A DNA stretch of 64,000 bases, taken from assembly GCF_000002995.4 (NCBI RefSeq), contig NW_025062479.1, positions 20,952,721 to 21,016,720 of the forward strand, written 5' to 3'. Positions 32,552 through 47,028 of this stretch are shown here, one piece after another. Numbering within the stretch: the stretch's first letter is position 1; each line of letters starts with the position of its first letter. The position numbers were made by a program, and so were the translations under genes. Source of the DNA: Brugia malayi (lineage: Eukaryota; Nematoda; Chromadorea; Rhabditida; Onchocercidae). The notes below the pieces were generated by a model that was not told the origin of the DNA, searched no databases, and saw only the letters and a list, made by a program, of their open reading frames with translations.

Positions 32552-33577
32552 CAGTTTGATTGTTAAATTGAATGCAGTAGCAATGCTAATGGTTACTGAT
32601 CGATTGAAATAATACGAAAGGACAGTATTCTCGAGAGGAAAAAAACGAATTTCGGTACTGAGCATGTCAGGTTTTCGTGTTGTGAAATGATTTCGACGAA
32701 GCAATCGCTTACTTGCAAAGAAGGGAAGAGGAGGAGGAGGAGAGAAGAAAAGGCATTGCACCCCATCAATTGATTGATTTCATGTTTTGTCGTCAGCGTT
32801 TTCAACGTGGCACACATCCTTCTCTCCTTCCATCGTGCCCTCATTTCAACAAGGCAGTTTTGTTCCTTTCTGTCATTCTCATATCGTCCAATGAAGAAGG
32901 TGCACATGTATGTCTGTGTGAGTATTATGAATTAAACTTCCCATTTATTGATTACTTCGGGAGTTTCTTCTGATTACTTCTTGAGTATCTGTGCATAGGA
33001 TTGAGTAATTTGTTGAACAGAGTTTTGATGGCGCAAAAGCTTGTAATCTGTGCTTGAGAATAATGATTTGAAAGATAGGCATTTTAATAAAGTCGTCGTT
33101 TCCGCTTTGTTTGTCGAAATACAGCATTTACATAATACATATATGTGACTGATTAGATTCATAACGCATTTTATGATGAAGAAAAAATTAGTAGTACAGT
33201 CATTAATTTAAATGTATATGTAATTTGTCTTAGATAAAGCAAATTGTGAAGTGGACGTCTCACTGTAAAGTGAGAACATTTTTTTGGTATAAAGCTTTAT
33301 TTTTTTGTGAGGTAATTACCGACCGAGTAAATATTTTGTCTTAATATTATTGTCAAAGTTTGTTCCTGAATTTCTAGGATGTCGTCTTTATTTCTTTCAT
33401 GATAGTATATAAATATGTCCACATAACCATCGTAATCTTATCCTACCATATTATTACTACTAATTTTATTTTTATAATATACTTTTCTGTCTTTGAAATG
33501 ATTGGGTATGATGCCATTAACCTACCATTTGAAATTGTTAAGATTATTAATGTCCTTCAGGATTTTGACGGGTCAAA

Positions 33578-36500
33578 ATGCCAGAAAATGAACCGATTCG
33601 TCGGTTCGTGCCCTTACCGACCCAGTTTCTCCAAGAAGAAGAACCAAGTGATACTGACGAAGATGACGATGAACAAAATGCGGAGTACAATCAACCCTTG
33701 GCTCATTTTCAACACCCTGGTGCGCGTTCGGCTTTAACTTCGACCCAGGATCACCATCTGCAACCGTTTTCTTCAGGAAGAGCGATCTCATCCAGTACAT
33801 TTTATGGGATCTCCCAGCGAAGTTTGGTGCGTCTTTCACTTGTACTAGTAGACATATTACACTTTGTTCTCACTTTTTTTTTTTTTGACCATTTCCATTT
33901 TTGTTTTTCTTCCTCACCTTTTTTCTATACGGAAGTTTTTTAGTAGCTATAAAACTTACTTTTTTACTTTTTGAATGTTTGTGAAGGCTACTGCAAGCAC
34001 TCTTTGCCCCATAGAGCTATAGAAATTAAGAAGTAATGTAGATTTAGCATATTGCTTAATCAAATATAAGAAATCTAGGTTTGTTTTAGTAACTCTGCAG
34101 ATCTATTCTTAAAGTTTCTTAGGTATCTGTTCTTTGAATACAACGGTACTAACTTCTCTTTGGCTCAAAATATGTAGTTTGTCTTCCGTTTAATGTGCAT
34201 CTATAATTACTTTACAAATTAATTTTATTTCGTCAATTTGCAGAATTATGGCCAAAATCATGGCGTTGCAGATGATATGTCTTCAGGACAAACGTTGCGC
34301 AACTTTATAGGTCGTCATATTCCAAAGAATGACGACTGTTCCCAAAACTCATACGATTATCAAGAAGTATGTTTTACAAATTTATTTGAATACATTCATT
34401 CTCTCGTACGTAATGAAATGCAACGGTTATTAAAATGCCGTTTTTGTGCGAGCTCAGTTATTTGATGCAAAACTATTGAACCGAACAGGTCTGCCGCAAA
34501 ATCTTGTTATCTTTCCGTAATTTCTGTTTTTCTTTTCTGTGCTATTCTACGTTATTTAACTTGAAGGCTTTTTTTGAAATAAACTTTTTTAAGAAGGTGA
34601 ATAAGGAGATGTGATTTCTGATTGTGCTAAGCCCTATTTCGTGTTTCTTGAAATCGGGCTTATATTATGAAGTATGAACTGGTAAACTTTTGGAGCCATT
34701 AACAATGGTAGATAGCGGGTCTAATGCTGCGGTTCATCCATTTCATTCTTTGGTTATATGAGCCTGTACTGCAAATTTTCAAAATATTGCTCCAGTGAAA
34801 TCCCTTTACTTTTCAGTTTATCAACATGTGTGATGATTGTTGTTCATTACAGAACTGTAGAAGATGTTCCCTTTATTGAACTAGCTAATTACATCACAGC
34901 AAAATGCATATACATTAAAATGTTTACATGTTATATTAATATATAATGGAGCAGTTGAATTTGACTTCTAGATGCAGTACGATTTCATTTATGTATAACT
35001 TTACCAAACCTTCGATTAATTTGTATAAGTTTGTGTGAGATGTACGTACAGAAAGGTTACACACTGATGACGATACCCCACATTTTATCATTTCAGGTAT
35101 TCGATGATCCACATCAATTGATACCTAGTTATCACGAGTACTCAATAACAGATTCGCCGACGCATTCATATTCCCCAACATCTGGTGATTCAGCTGGGAT
35201 ACCTGAATATTTTATTTCAAGAGGGGCATCAACAGCGATGCGTTCCGGTGGATTAGGATATGGAAGCCATACTAGTGAACAAGGAAACACAGTTTTCTGT
35301 GAACCTCAGCAAAGATTGCAAGAACCAAAAGTTATTTCAAATGAAAGCAATAGGGTCGGTAGTCGAAATTTTACTCATATTTTGTATAAATTTAAACGGG
35401 TATTTGAAGTGGAACAAAATGTCCGAGTATCAAGCTTGGGCTATGTAAGAAGGAAAAATGTACTGCTTTCGGGTAGTCAATGTTCATCTGAACTTATGAA
35501 ATGTTTGTGTGCTGCCATCCTCATGTTATCTAGAAAAGTACTGTTAACATTCCATGTCTAAAGAAGTTCGGTTCTAGTTTATTGTCTGGTCACAGTTCGA
35601 ACATTCACGAAGATGTAGCAAATAATTTTAAAGAATGTATTATTAGCTTTTTCTTTATCACTTACCGCACCACCAGTTAAATGGATTTTTCTATTTTAAC
35701 AAATCAGATCTGGTCTATTAACAAATTGTGCAGCTTCACCTGCAAAATAAACACCCCTAATAATTTCGAACCACGTGGTGTAGTGTTGGAATATTGATTT
35801 CCTTAAACTCTGAGAATTCACCAAATAGTTCAGTAATGTAAAATAGAAGCATGTTTGTTGCTTCATACAATTTTTGGTGGGGCTTTGTCGGGAAAGCTAG
35901 ATTTGATGGACCCACAACTTCTCTCTTAGCTAAGTTAAAGTTTTGCTGTATAAAGACCATTATTAAACCTGGAGTTAAAAGGTGTAAATCGCTCAACTTC
36001 AATGGATCATTGCTTAATCTTTCTCACTTTCATTTACGACTGGTAAAATTGTGTTGTCAAAGGAATTATGGAGCTGTACTAGTGCTAGCACATTGCGCTG
36101 TTGCGTGATTTGTTGCAGTAGAAAGTGCTGCAAATGGGACTGCTTATACAGCTCAGAGACGATCAGCAAATCTAATAAAATTTGTAGAATTGGATCAACA
36201 GATTCATATATAGAAGATCCACTTTTTATGACTCAAAGTTTCGACTATTTACTCTCACGTTCGATGTTTGATAGCTGAGTCTCCAACTCTAAAACTAATA
36301 ATAGTAATCTGATTTTTATGCTTAGCAATATGGGATCATTTGGAGTTGGTTAATCTGAAGAATCCGCTTATGTGGGCATTCACATTACTATGAACGGAAA
36401 TCGTCTTTCATGCCTCTTTTTTGCTGGATGGTGGTGATATGAGAAATTTCCCAGTCTTCAATACTCATGTTAATTCGTCGGATTTCCACATACATTTTAT

Positions 36501-39500
36501 GTTTTGCGACATCACATATATTCCATCATCGCATCTACTTTCAATTTTGCTTCTACCTCAATTACACTTGATTACATAACCTTTTCTTACAAAATTGGGC
36601 TTCAAATTAATCGAGATTTATTTAGGCAACTAAATGACTCAATGCAAAGAGAACAAACAATAAGTGACTAAGAGTAAGCTTAAGGTTGGGTGGACGATAA
36701 CTTCAAAAATAAGTACATAAATTTAATAAGATTTTGGTGAACGTTTTTGGATTTTTTCAGTACACTGTTGTTGGGCACACGGTAGAAGGTCAACCGATCT
36801 ATGCGCTGCAGTCTGTGAGAACGCAGGATCGTCCAAGATTACATCAGGGTTCGGTGTGTATTTAGGCATATTTTTATTTATTACATCTTTTATTTTCCTT
36901 TATTCCTGAACTTAAAATTACATGGTTATTTAAATATTGTGGAGATTTAAAGATGTCCATAATAAGTTGCCTTCTTAAAAGATGTAGCAGAAGTTGGCAG
37001 AATGTTGTTACCATGTTGGTGTTGATGTGTACTGATATAAGTGATTGACAATTATCATAATTACCTATCTGTAGTATCATTACTGGATGGGGACAGCTAT
37101 ATTTTAAGTAGTCCTGCTGTCATATTTTCACAATTACCTATGACTGTGGCCAACTTCATTAGTACTTACATTTGTAGATAAAGGTTAGAGAAACATTCAT
37201 GAAATTAGGAATTCGAAATAGGTAATTGTAAAATGTATGAAAAGGATCACTTTTTAGCTGTATCGTGTGATGGAGAGTAGTGCTCAACCTCGCTATGTGT
37301 TTTTACGCCAGCAAGTTGGACCTGCTCGTCGACCGCAAAGAGATGATATTAATTCACCCAATGAAAATTATCGTGCTGTAGCACGTGAAATTGTTGCGAA
37401 AGCCCTCGAAGATAAGGTTAATTATTGATTCTCCGACTTCCATATTCTCTTGCTTCTTTTCACTTGCTCTTGCTTCTTCTTTTCATTTCATTATTCTTTT
37501 CATTATACTAATATTACATTTAGCGATTAATATTAACTAATATATTTCAGCGTCAAAAACAGCAATTTTCACAGGAATCGCAACCGTCTTCTTCAGGTAT
37601 CAGTGGTACTGCTGGGAAGCCAAAAAAGAAATTAGTTGCACCAGATGACGGAGAGAGTGAGAAAATAAGGTAAATCACAATTACAAGTCGTGACTGTTTA
37701 AGAAATAAGTTTACACCCTTGGAAATGTTCTTGATTTTAAAATTTCTTGTTTTATTTTTGAATTTAAATGAAGATTGTAAAAATAAGGAATGGTGTTTGT
37801 TCATTAGTTTATAACGTAGTATCGGAGCTGGAGATTTAGCGAAAAGAAAACACACAAGTTCGATGGATTTTATTTATTCCATAAGTTTAGAGCTGTCTTT
37901 TTTTAGTGGTTCGACAGTGGCTGCACAAGTTGCTGCGATTCAGCGTTTTAGTACGCCACTTGGCTGGAAGCAGATGGGATCATGGTTAAAAACTGCTGAG
38001 GCGAACGAAGATTGGAGTCGTTTGAAATTACTATTAAGCCAATGTTCGCAGGTAAGTTATTTCATGTGTCTACAGATTTACTTTCATTCTCAATTGTAAA
38101 TCGATTACAGCCGTCTTAATTACTTAATTTGGGTATAAACTGAAATTGATGGATTGTTTCAATGGAGTTTTCGGTTTTTGGTCTTATTAAATGGTATGCA
38201 TAGCTTTCACGATTGCTTCTAATAACTCATCATGATTATGTCATGCATTATAATCTTGTAAAATCTTGCATTCCACTCTAGAATTTATTAGGATCGAACT
38301 GTGGTAAGTAGATGCAATTGCTATTTACAGTTTGTTCATTTTGTCATGAGTTCCCGATTTTCTCGGCTTTTTTGGTCATATTTCAAACCAAATAGCTATT
38401 TCAGTTATGTAGAGGCTAATTTTCGACTACTTTTCAGCTTTATTTAACTGATTCATTTAAGGCAAATCTAACCCTGGAATTGTTGCAATCAAACGATACT
38501 CCGAAATTTGTGCGTAAATTATCGAAGACTTGTCCTGATCAAGGTTTGTTTCAAATTATGCTATGTGGGAAAAAGCAATTCGTAGATTATTGGTTTTTGC
38601 TTTTTTTTTTTTTTTTTTTTCTTTCACTGTGTTTTACTTTATATTTTGCACAAGTTACAAATATTTTTGGTTTTTTCAGACGTACGCAAAATATCTGGTG
38701 ATTTAGTGATACGATGGAAACGTTTAGTATCCGCACCACCTCAGCAAGTACCTGAAGAATTGAAAAAAGTTGGTTCTGCAAAACGTAAAACACCTCATCC
38801 GGCATCTGGAGGTGCGAGCAAAGCAAAGGTGAAGAAAGATAATTTGGAAACTACGAAAACTGCTGAAAAAGAAGTGGATGGAAGCAAGCAAAAGGACATT
38901 TCTGGAAATAAAGTGGAATCTAGTAAGAAGTCTCCAAGCATCGAATATCCTGAAAAATTAGACGCTTCATCTGTCAAAGCCGAAAAGTCTATGAAGGCTT
39001 CATCTTCTAAAACTAAAGTAGAGAAAGCAGAGAAATTAAATGAGTCAGCGAAAGCTGTGTCGAATAAACTTAATGAATTCAATATGTTCGAGAAATTGGG
39101 TGAGGAGAGAAAAGAAAAGAAACGACGCCCAAAAACAGCCAAGACCTATACTTCAAAATTCCGTTCAACAGGTACTGTACTGGTCAAGTATTATTTCTCA
39201 TTCCTTTTAGCCATCGTTTAGTCAGGTGCAAGATTTTTCTTCAGAAAAATGTGAATAGTTGGAACTTGCAATAGGTGTTTTTTATGTTTTAAATTCTGTT
39301 TTTATGCTAATATTGCAATATCATAACCATTTTATGCAGGAAAAATTTTCTCAAACTATCTCAAATATTTCAGCTTCAACTGTGAAACAGATAATACTAG
39401 CTAAATGACTCCTCTACTAAGTGATGTTGGCATTTAATTCCTAAATTCGAAGAAGGGGGTACTGCACACGAATCGATGTTGTGTAATGTAATATTAACAG

Positions 39501-42500
39501 TGGGAGTTGTTTGATGAAATATATTAGAATGATATACATGAAATATATTAGATGAATAAATTTTGGGATGGGAAATAGAGGCGCTTTTGGTAACACTTGT
39601 AGTATATTCTGCCATTTTAATTTTTCAGTTTTTTTGATTATCGGAGTTTTACGTGATTTCACAATTTGGAAGTGAAAAATAATTTTTTGAAGGGATCATG
39701 ATTTTCTTCAATCAGTAATCATTTAACTAAAATTCTGATTTGTTTCATGATTATCTTGTCATCAAAAGGCGTATTGCATTATATATATTTTTTAACATAC
39801 AACTTCAATATTTCTTATCTTATTTGGAAGTCAAGTATTTTAGAATTAGATTTAATATCGGTTATACTAGCTTGCATGATAATGTTGATGAATTTCAGGA
39901 TTCTCCTTCATCATCATTCCATGCAACAGGTGTTCGGTGATTGTACGAGCCGTGCTACTGCTAACTGCTAATTTTGTTGTGCATTTTTTTTCCCATAAAA
40001 CTGTTCTTTTTTCAAGCATTTCGGATAACTATTTTCATGAAAACAGTGCTTTTTTTTTTTTTTTTTTTTTTTTTCATATCATATATACAATGTTATATAT
40101 GAAAACAAACTGTGCTTTTCCCCTAGCCAACGTTGTTAGAAATACCGACAAAATGAATTGGCATTGAATTGAATAATCCAGAAAGATGCATCAGGAAGCA
40201 AAATCAAATAAAAATGAAAACTTTAATAATTTCAAAACAGGCATGGAAGGAAATATGAATTAGAAATTCTGTGCAGGACAGAACTGGAGAAAAGTAATAA
40301 CGCCTGCTTGAACGAGACCTAAATAGTATAAAATTGACAATGCTAACTCTGAAAGATAGAAAAAGTGGTGGATCAATTTGCATTTTTTTTTGCCATATTT
40401 GGTAATGGTACTATATTGCAATTGGTTGTGGCATGGTTAAGCCGTCACAAATGTCAATGTTAAGGCTTACAATGCAAATGAGACTATGATAATTCATCAC
40501 TGTTACACGGAAAATATGGGTCGTCTAGTTGCGCATCACTATTTCACATAATTTTATAAATCAATGAACTGTGCTAATTCTTCAACGGAAACTCAGATGT
40601 GACATCACCTTGTCCCCAACTCTGGTGTGTGTCGTGAATGCACATAGTGTATGCGATTGTTTGCAGCAGGCTTGTACAATCATCGAATGATCCCAATTTA
40701 ATAACCTGCTGATTACTGAAGATGTTTTATTTTTGCTGATTTTAGGATTAGAAGGTGATGATGAAGGTACGACAAGCAAGAGTAGTGCTAGCACAATGGT
40801 AACATCCAAAAAGAAAGGCAGTTTGCCTAGTAAGGCATTATTAGATGCCAAAAAACGCGCTGGTATGTCCATTTTTTTATAGTTGCGACTTTTTCTACTC
40901 AGTTATTATATTTCAAATTGTTATTTGTAGAGGAATAAGCTGCGAGTGGACTGTAGTTTTGCTTCATTTATGCTGTGGTGATTTCTAACCTTTTTGTCAT
41001 TATAAAGCACTATTAGATGCCAACGATTCGGTGTGTACTATTTTTATAGCTAAACTATTTAAAATTTTTATCATTATAGCTGTTCCAACAAGTGTGTCAA
41101 AAGTATCAGCAATTAATGCTTCACTTCCTGTCTCATCTGCACCGTTCGTTGATAAAAAACCTGTTTCACACACTCCTGCAAGTAAGTCATACATTTTTAA
41201 TATTTTGTTCTTGATACAACAAATCCTCATTAACTTTACTTCTCAACTAAAAAAAGTAAGTATTCATCATTTGCATATTTTTTCACATTGTTAATGTACT
41301 GTTAATATTAATTCTTACTTAATCTAATCTTAGTGATTTATAGGAGTCATGATGAGCAATACATTTATGGATGCTCTGATGGATCCAGGACATAAGAAAC
41401 CTCCTCCAAAGCAAGCTAAAAAGCGGTCGACGTTGAATTTGAAACCATCGATATCCGTTATACCGAGTGTTATGGTTTGTTCTTTCATACATTAAGATTT
41501 TTGAATTTTAAGTTTAGGTATGGTGTATTTAGTGGTTTGTGTTGTTAAACAAAATTTTTAAATCAACTAGTTCGGTTGTAATAGAGTCAGTAATGATTGT
41601 ATTAAATTTTGTTAATATTGGGCTAATTTACAGCTGTATGAAATATTAAATTAGTGGAAGTTATGATTGAATATCATGCATTGCTAGCTTACAAAATAAT
41701 TCTTTTTTAAAACTCCTACATCTTTATAGAAGAGAAGTCGTCATTCCAATTTTACGCAGTCATAGTCATAATTTGTGATTATGTTCGAAGACTAATTTTG
41801 ATTTTTAGGTTTTTTTTTTTTTTATTTTGAAAAATCATTTAACAATTCTTCTTAGGAGGGACTATATAGTGATACCTCAAAATCGCTTAATAAAGAAAAA
41901 CAGGACGAGGGATCGGTAGAGGAAAAAAAAGAATTGGTAGTGGAAGAACCAAACATTGTACCAATTGGTAATCGAAAGATACGTTTCGCTGATGAAAATG
42001 GACAGGAGCTTGTTGAAGTTCGGTATTTTGAAGTAGAAGAGGGTGAAAGATGTTAGTTTTTTTTTTTTTTTTTTATAATTGCTGTATTTTAAATCTGGGA
42101 GTAGGATTAATTATATGAGAAAAATATAATTTTCACAATTTTCATGACTAATAAAATGATTAGTAAGTTCATTCCCTAATTTAGAAACAGAATTTCAACT
42201 TGTAATTACTTTTGTTTCATTAATATATTTGTTCTTAATGTTGGTTTAAATTCACTTAGCTGATTCTTATATGATCCATCAGATCGAATAGCAGTTTTAA
42301 AGTTCAAATTTCAGTAAATGTTAGCAAATTGTCGTCTGAAGACATGAAGCACCTCGAAATGCAACGTGAACGAACATTTATGAAAGAACAACGCAGCCTA
42401 CATATAACTGAATTTGGCTTCAATACTGGTCGTTCGGAAGGAATCACTCATATTCCAGTATAGCTAATGTTTTTTGTTTTTTTAATTTTCAAATGTGATT

Positions 42501-45176
42501 TAAATATTGAGGAATGTTTAAAGATTATTGGGATTTCCAATACTTTCAAATGTTGTTTAAAATCTTAATAATCAGTGAACTTTGGAATTGTGGAACTTGT
42601 AGAGTTCTACATTTATTTGCAACATCTATTAGATTGGTCCTTTCATGTTAGTGTGGTAGGTAGGTAGGTAGGCTGATAAAGTTTACAATTCAAGACCTTT
42701 GATATTATGTGGGACTTCAACTTCTCAGAAATTAATCAGTGTTGTGATGAATAAGATCAACTTTTTTGTAGCTGATTTTTTAAAAAAATTTTCAGTGGAA
42801 ATTGATACCGCTTACGGATGCTATATTTTTTGAACGTCGAGGTTCGCAGAGTGAAGCGAAAAAAATTGAGGAAGAGCGGCAAAAGACTATTATGATGCCA
42901 TTTTATGATCCCTCGTTGTAAGTTTTACTTTGTTACTATGTAAAACGTGGGGAGGTACGGACAAAATATTGCTTCTGTTTTTTGCGGTCGTTGTTTGAAA
43001 GTTGAAAATGATAATTTTTAGACCAGCCGAATTGGCGGATGCTGAACCAGAGTTGTTAACTGGTGCTATATTACCACCAACCGAAATACCTTTGGAATCT
43101 GAAGCCGATGATGAAGATCTTAATCAGGTAATTTTCTGAACTTAATTTATTGTTACATAATTTCAAATCATGAAGGTCTCAGTATTTTTGTTGCGTATTA
43201 AATATTTGATATTTTTTAGGATGCTGCTACCACTGCTGGAGGTTCAGCAAGTCATAATCAGAGTGAAGGAAAAGAAATAGATGTCCAAGTAAGTGATCAA
43301 TTTTGTTAAATTCGTTACATGTTTATTTTAATTTCAAAAGTTTTAAGGATAGCTGTTCTTGAATTAATATTTAATTCTTATCTATTAAAAGCATATATAA
43401 ATGAAAGCAATGAAATTTTTGCAGAAATTAATGACTGAACTAAAAAAGATGGGCCTTGTTGGTTCAAGTTCAGATTTAACAAGCATACTTAATAAAGTAT
43501 CTTCAACTACTTCTGCTGTTACTGGTACAATAGCAACATCAGTTCCTTCTGCATCACAACTCCCTGTGACCACAACTCCAACGTATGCTCAGTTAACAAC
43601 ACATTCCGCCGTTCCAAATATTCTGAATATGTCTTTACCGCCACCTCGTTTTGCTCATGGGTATTAGATTTTTTTTTTTTAAGTTTCATTATTTATAAAA
43701 ATATTTTCTTTAGGAGTTCATGTACATAGTTCATTTTGAAATTCCATTTTAAACTATCAAAAATTTTGACCTAACATTTTAGTACTTTTTAGACTTCCAA
43801 TGCCACCTGTTTTATCAGCAGGTCAATATATACTTCCGGTTCAGCAACAGCAACCTCTTCTGAATGGTCCAGTTCCGGCTGGCGTTACACCAACAATAGG
43901 TGTAGATTTGACTACTCAAAGTGGTCCATCTACATCTGAAGCACCATCTTATGGTGCTTACGGCCGTACTGGTAAGCTTCCTATTTGTATTTTTGAAATT
44001 TCTGAATCCTTCCAATTATTGACGTCAACACTGTGCAGCAGTGGAAGGAAAAATCAGAACTGTAAAGATTACTAAGGTATATTGTTGTTGTTTTTAATAA
44101 GCATTTTTTTACAGCAGTCAAACAGTGCACATTTTATCAATCGGGTACGTGTAGTTACGGTACGAGATGCAGGTTTGCGCATGGTGATGAACCAACTGTG
44201 GGTACCCAAGGGTACGGTTACAGTGATGAACGAGGACGAAGTTTTAGACGCGGTGGTCAGCCGTTTAGAGGTGGTTCACGTCGAGGTGGAGCAGATGGTG
44301 GATATAGGTATGACATACATTGTATATTACTGAAGTATTCAAATAGTCATAAGTTGTATGAGAAGGAAAATATTTTCAAAGTTTAAAAGTAATTAGCAGA
44401 ACTTAACAGCAATTGCTTCATTTCTGAACAAGCTGTCTAACGAATTGTTTAAGCCTTATTTAACAATTATATAAGTTACGATGAGCTAAGAAAAATCGGT
44501 TAATATGGCTCGGTTTCAGACGTGGACGTGGTGGACCTTCATTGGGTCGTAGGGGATTTTATGATCGCGACAGAGAAAGAGATCGTGACAGGGAACGGGA
44601 ATATGACTATGATCGTCGTGTACATGATCGCTATGGAAGGAGACGGAGGAGAAGTTCGTCGAGATCAAGAAGCAGAAGTCGATCAAGGTTGATAATCCTT
44701 GTGTTGCTATTATGCTTTCTTGAGATTTGTTAAAAGAATCAAAGTGTTAGAAAAAAATATTTGTATATATATATATCTGATTATCGAATGTTGGTTTTTT
44801 TTTTTTCAGGTCAAGGTCAGCGAGTCCGTTCGAAAGACGACCATATTCACCTGATCGTCGTAGGCGTGGTAGTCCACGTGTAATGCATGAATGCGAGCAA
44901 GAGGAACATTTCGAAAGACGGTTGAGAGGAGATGATCGAGAACGAAATGACCAGCATGTTATCTGTGTTGAAAATCAACTGACTGATATCAAACCACAGT
45001 TGCAGGAACATCATCTTACAACAGAACGACAATGTGACATGGAGACTCTGAAGGGCATGGAATCAGTGACAAATGCGGATCAGCGTAGGTCACCCCCTGA
45101 AGATCCACTACCGTCCACAAAACCAACTGAGAGCGTTCGATCAGTTGCTACTGATTCTCCTGCGAGTCCAATCTAA
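33578..45176 (+). CDS. PPP1R10: PNUTS-like protein phosphatase 1 nuclear targeting subunit
   Basis: Complete 22-exon model, all phases consistent, about 1290 residues. Exons: 33578-33826, 34244-34366, 35097-35354 (or 35399), 36761-36853, 37258-37416, 37551-37669, 37907-38051, 38438-38543, 38680-39171, 40746-40862, 41080-41181, 41344-41474, 41856-42051, 42315-42457, 42796-42917, 43022-43127, 43220-43288, 43425-43660, 43793-43971, 44115-44307, 44520-44687, 44810-45176. A ccttcag acceptor 17 bases before the ATG suggests trans-splicing. Residues about 335-435 form a TFIIS N-terminal-like domain ([20 protein letters not shown]). RKIRF at about 738-742 fits the RVxF PP1-docking motif and is followed by YFEVEEGER and NVSKL, as in PNUTS. 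A CCCH finger (C-x7-C-x5-C-x3-H, about 1053-1071) precedes RGG and Arg/Ser-rich tails. In other animals PNUTS targets PP1 to RNA polymerase II during transcription termination. The roughly 330-residue acidic/Ser-rich N-terminal extension is unusual. Confidence 0.9.
42656..42675. repeat. (GTAG)n microsatellite
   Basis: Short tetranucleotide run in the intron before exon 15 of the PNUTS-like gene. Confidence 0.85.
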
Positions 45177-45436
45177 GATTAGGATAAAATTTTTTTAATG
45201 GAAATGGTGATATGTTCAATAATTGTGTTGCATGTTTTTGAAATTTGTTTAAGTGTGGGTTTTTGTATGCTTATGTTATACACATATAGATATATTTCTT
45301 TCTTGGAAAGTGTTAATATTTAATAATATGGATCGGTTTCAATTGAATTCGACATATATTTCATAAAAATATCCAGATTTTCTAATCATAAATGCCAATT
45401 CTGATGTATGAATATCTATTTGTTATCTCAAGTTTA

Positions 45437-45442
45437 AATAAA
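45437..45442 (+). promoter_or_regulatory. AATAAA polyadenylation signal of the PNUTS-like gene
   Basis: Canonical hexamer about 260 bases past the TAA at 45174-45176. A second AATAAA is present near 45974. Confidence 0.6.
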
Positions 45443-47028
45443 TGGCAGTAAGTTGTAATTTTGTTATCCACTAAAGTCTATTTTCCGATAAATTCATGCA
45501 GAAATTTGATTTAAATTAAATAATAAGAATTTTAAGAAAAAAAATGTTCAGAGCAAAGTATGAAATATTTCAATTTTCTCTTTTGAATTGATTGGTATGC
45601 TTTTAATGATTCATGATGATTGTACAGGTTTTAAACCTTTATCTATTTCTTTACCTATACTGGTTTTAAAATATGTTGCTACTTTTTACAAAATTGTTAA
45701 GACATTTCTTCCCTTTTTTTTCCTGTTTCTTTATTACACTAATTCTTAGTCGCACTGATTTGTTGATTACCTAATAACGAAACCGCAAGGAAAGTGTATT
45801 TGTACTTGGTTGTGGATTCATGAATGACTCTTAGCGCCGTCACTCCAACTCTTTAAATGGATGACTAATTACTGCCCAGTTTATTGATGAATTATTCGAT
45901 TTTTTCTTCCGCTTTTTTTTCCTTGTCATCTGGATGAATGTTTGATTTAGTAAAATGTGATTCTACTTTCATTAATAAAGAAAAAAAAAAAAATTGTAGT
46001 TGTCGCAGAACAATTGTAAACAAATTTTGAACATTTGAAGAAATGCAAATTAATTAGCGTACTTTCGGGATACTGTACACTGTTTTTAGTTTTTAATGTT
46101 AAACTTAACCTCATTTTAACTTAGTGTATTCTATATGAATCTTTTTTTGCGATTTTATTTAGAGAACTATTTTTCTCAGAAGATCAAGATGCTGTTTTCA
46201 TTTTTGTTTTAAACAAAAAATGAACTGAAATCATTGGGACAGTACAGTTATACTGTTAACGATTTGACTGAATAATCTCTTAATAAGTTTTAATTGTAAT
46301 TTATTCTTCTGAACAGTTTGCCCGACATTATGTTTGATTTTAATTAAAACCAGATTTGTTTATTTGGTCGTTATTCAAACATCATGGACAGGTTATAAAA
46401 TTTATGGCAAAATTTGTTATGAATAATGAAACATGCATGATTTATTCTTTACAAATTATTAATATTTTAAATAATTGTAATATAAATTTACTGGAACTTC
46501 ACTTTTTTTCTTTTTTTATAGTAATACTTGAAACGCATTAAGTCAAGCTGAAATTCTGAAATTTCAATTTTAACATTTTCCACTATTTATATCAGAAATT
46601 TCCTGAATCATAATTTTTTTTTCCGAATGTTGACTTCTGCTACTGATTATAATTGACTGTGAACCTGAGTTTAGCAACAGCAATCCTAAAATGCATTATC
46701 TGGTAGTAATTTGAATTCTACAAGTTAGTTATTAAAGATTAGTGCTAAAATAAAATTATTATTAATGCATTCGAGTTTTAAATTTTTCAATACAATCTGA
46801 TAACTTATGATGGTAAATTTTAGTAAAATTCGATATAAAATAATTTAAGTACCTGGATTTGATGTGTTTAAGTATAACCGTAAATGAATAACATACTAAT
46901 CAAAATAATACTAATAGCCAATCAAAATAATACTAATGTTTCAGACAAGCATCAATAATGATTTTATATGGTTTTTTTTTCTTTTTTTATGGAATATCTT
47001 GAAAATAAAATTTTAGTGCTATCGAAAG
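45443..47028. other. AT-rich intergenic stretch
   Basis: Downstream flank of the PNUTS-like gene. It contains duplicated CAAAATAATACTAAT words near 46900 and several T tracts. No supportable exon was seen. Confidence 0.6.

Larger units (their letters stand above)
26205..33560. other. Large gene-poor spacer
   Basis: Mostly AT-rich with no supportable exon. It holds an ACATAC-type microsatellite (27889-27946), a palindromic GCTA/GTTA tract (28285-28318), a GA dinucleotide run (31295-31321) and a 25-bp direct repeat (32507-32551). The part from about 31.9 to 33.1 kb is less AT-rich and probably includes promoter or 5' untranslated sequence of the following plus-strand gene. Confidence 0.6.

Noticed and set aside
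31902..33162. Several 60-100 residue open frames on both strands
   Set aside because: They overlap each other, lack consistent splice sites and lie in a less AT-rich region where open frames are expected by chance. Probably promoter or 5' untranslated sequence.
33573..33839. Minus-strand frame opposite exon 1 of the PNUTS-like gene
   Set aside because: No splice support and fully overlapped by a phased coding exon.
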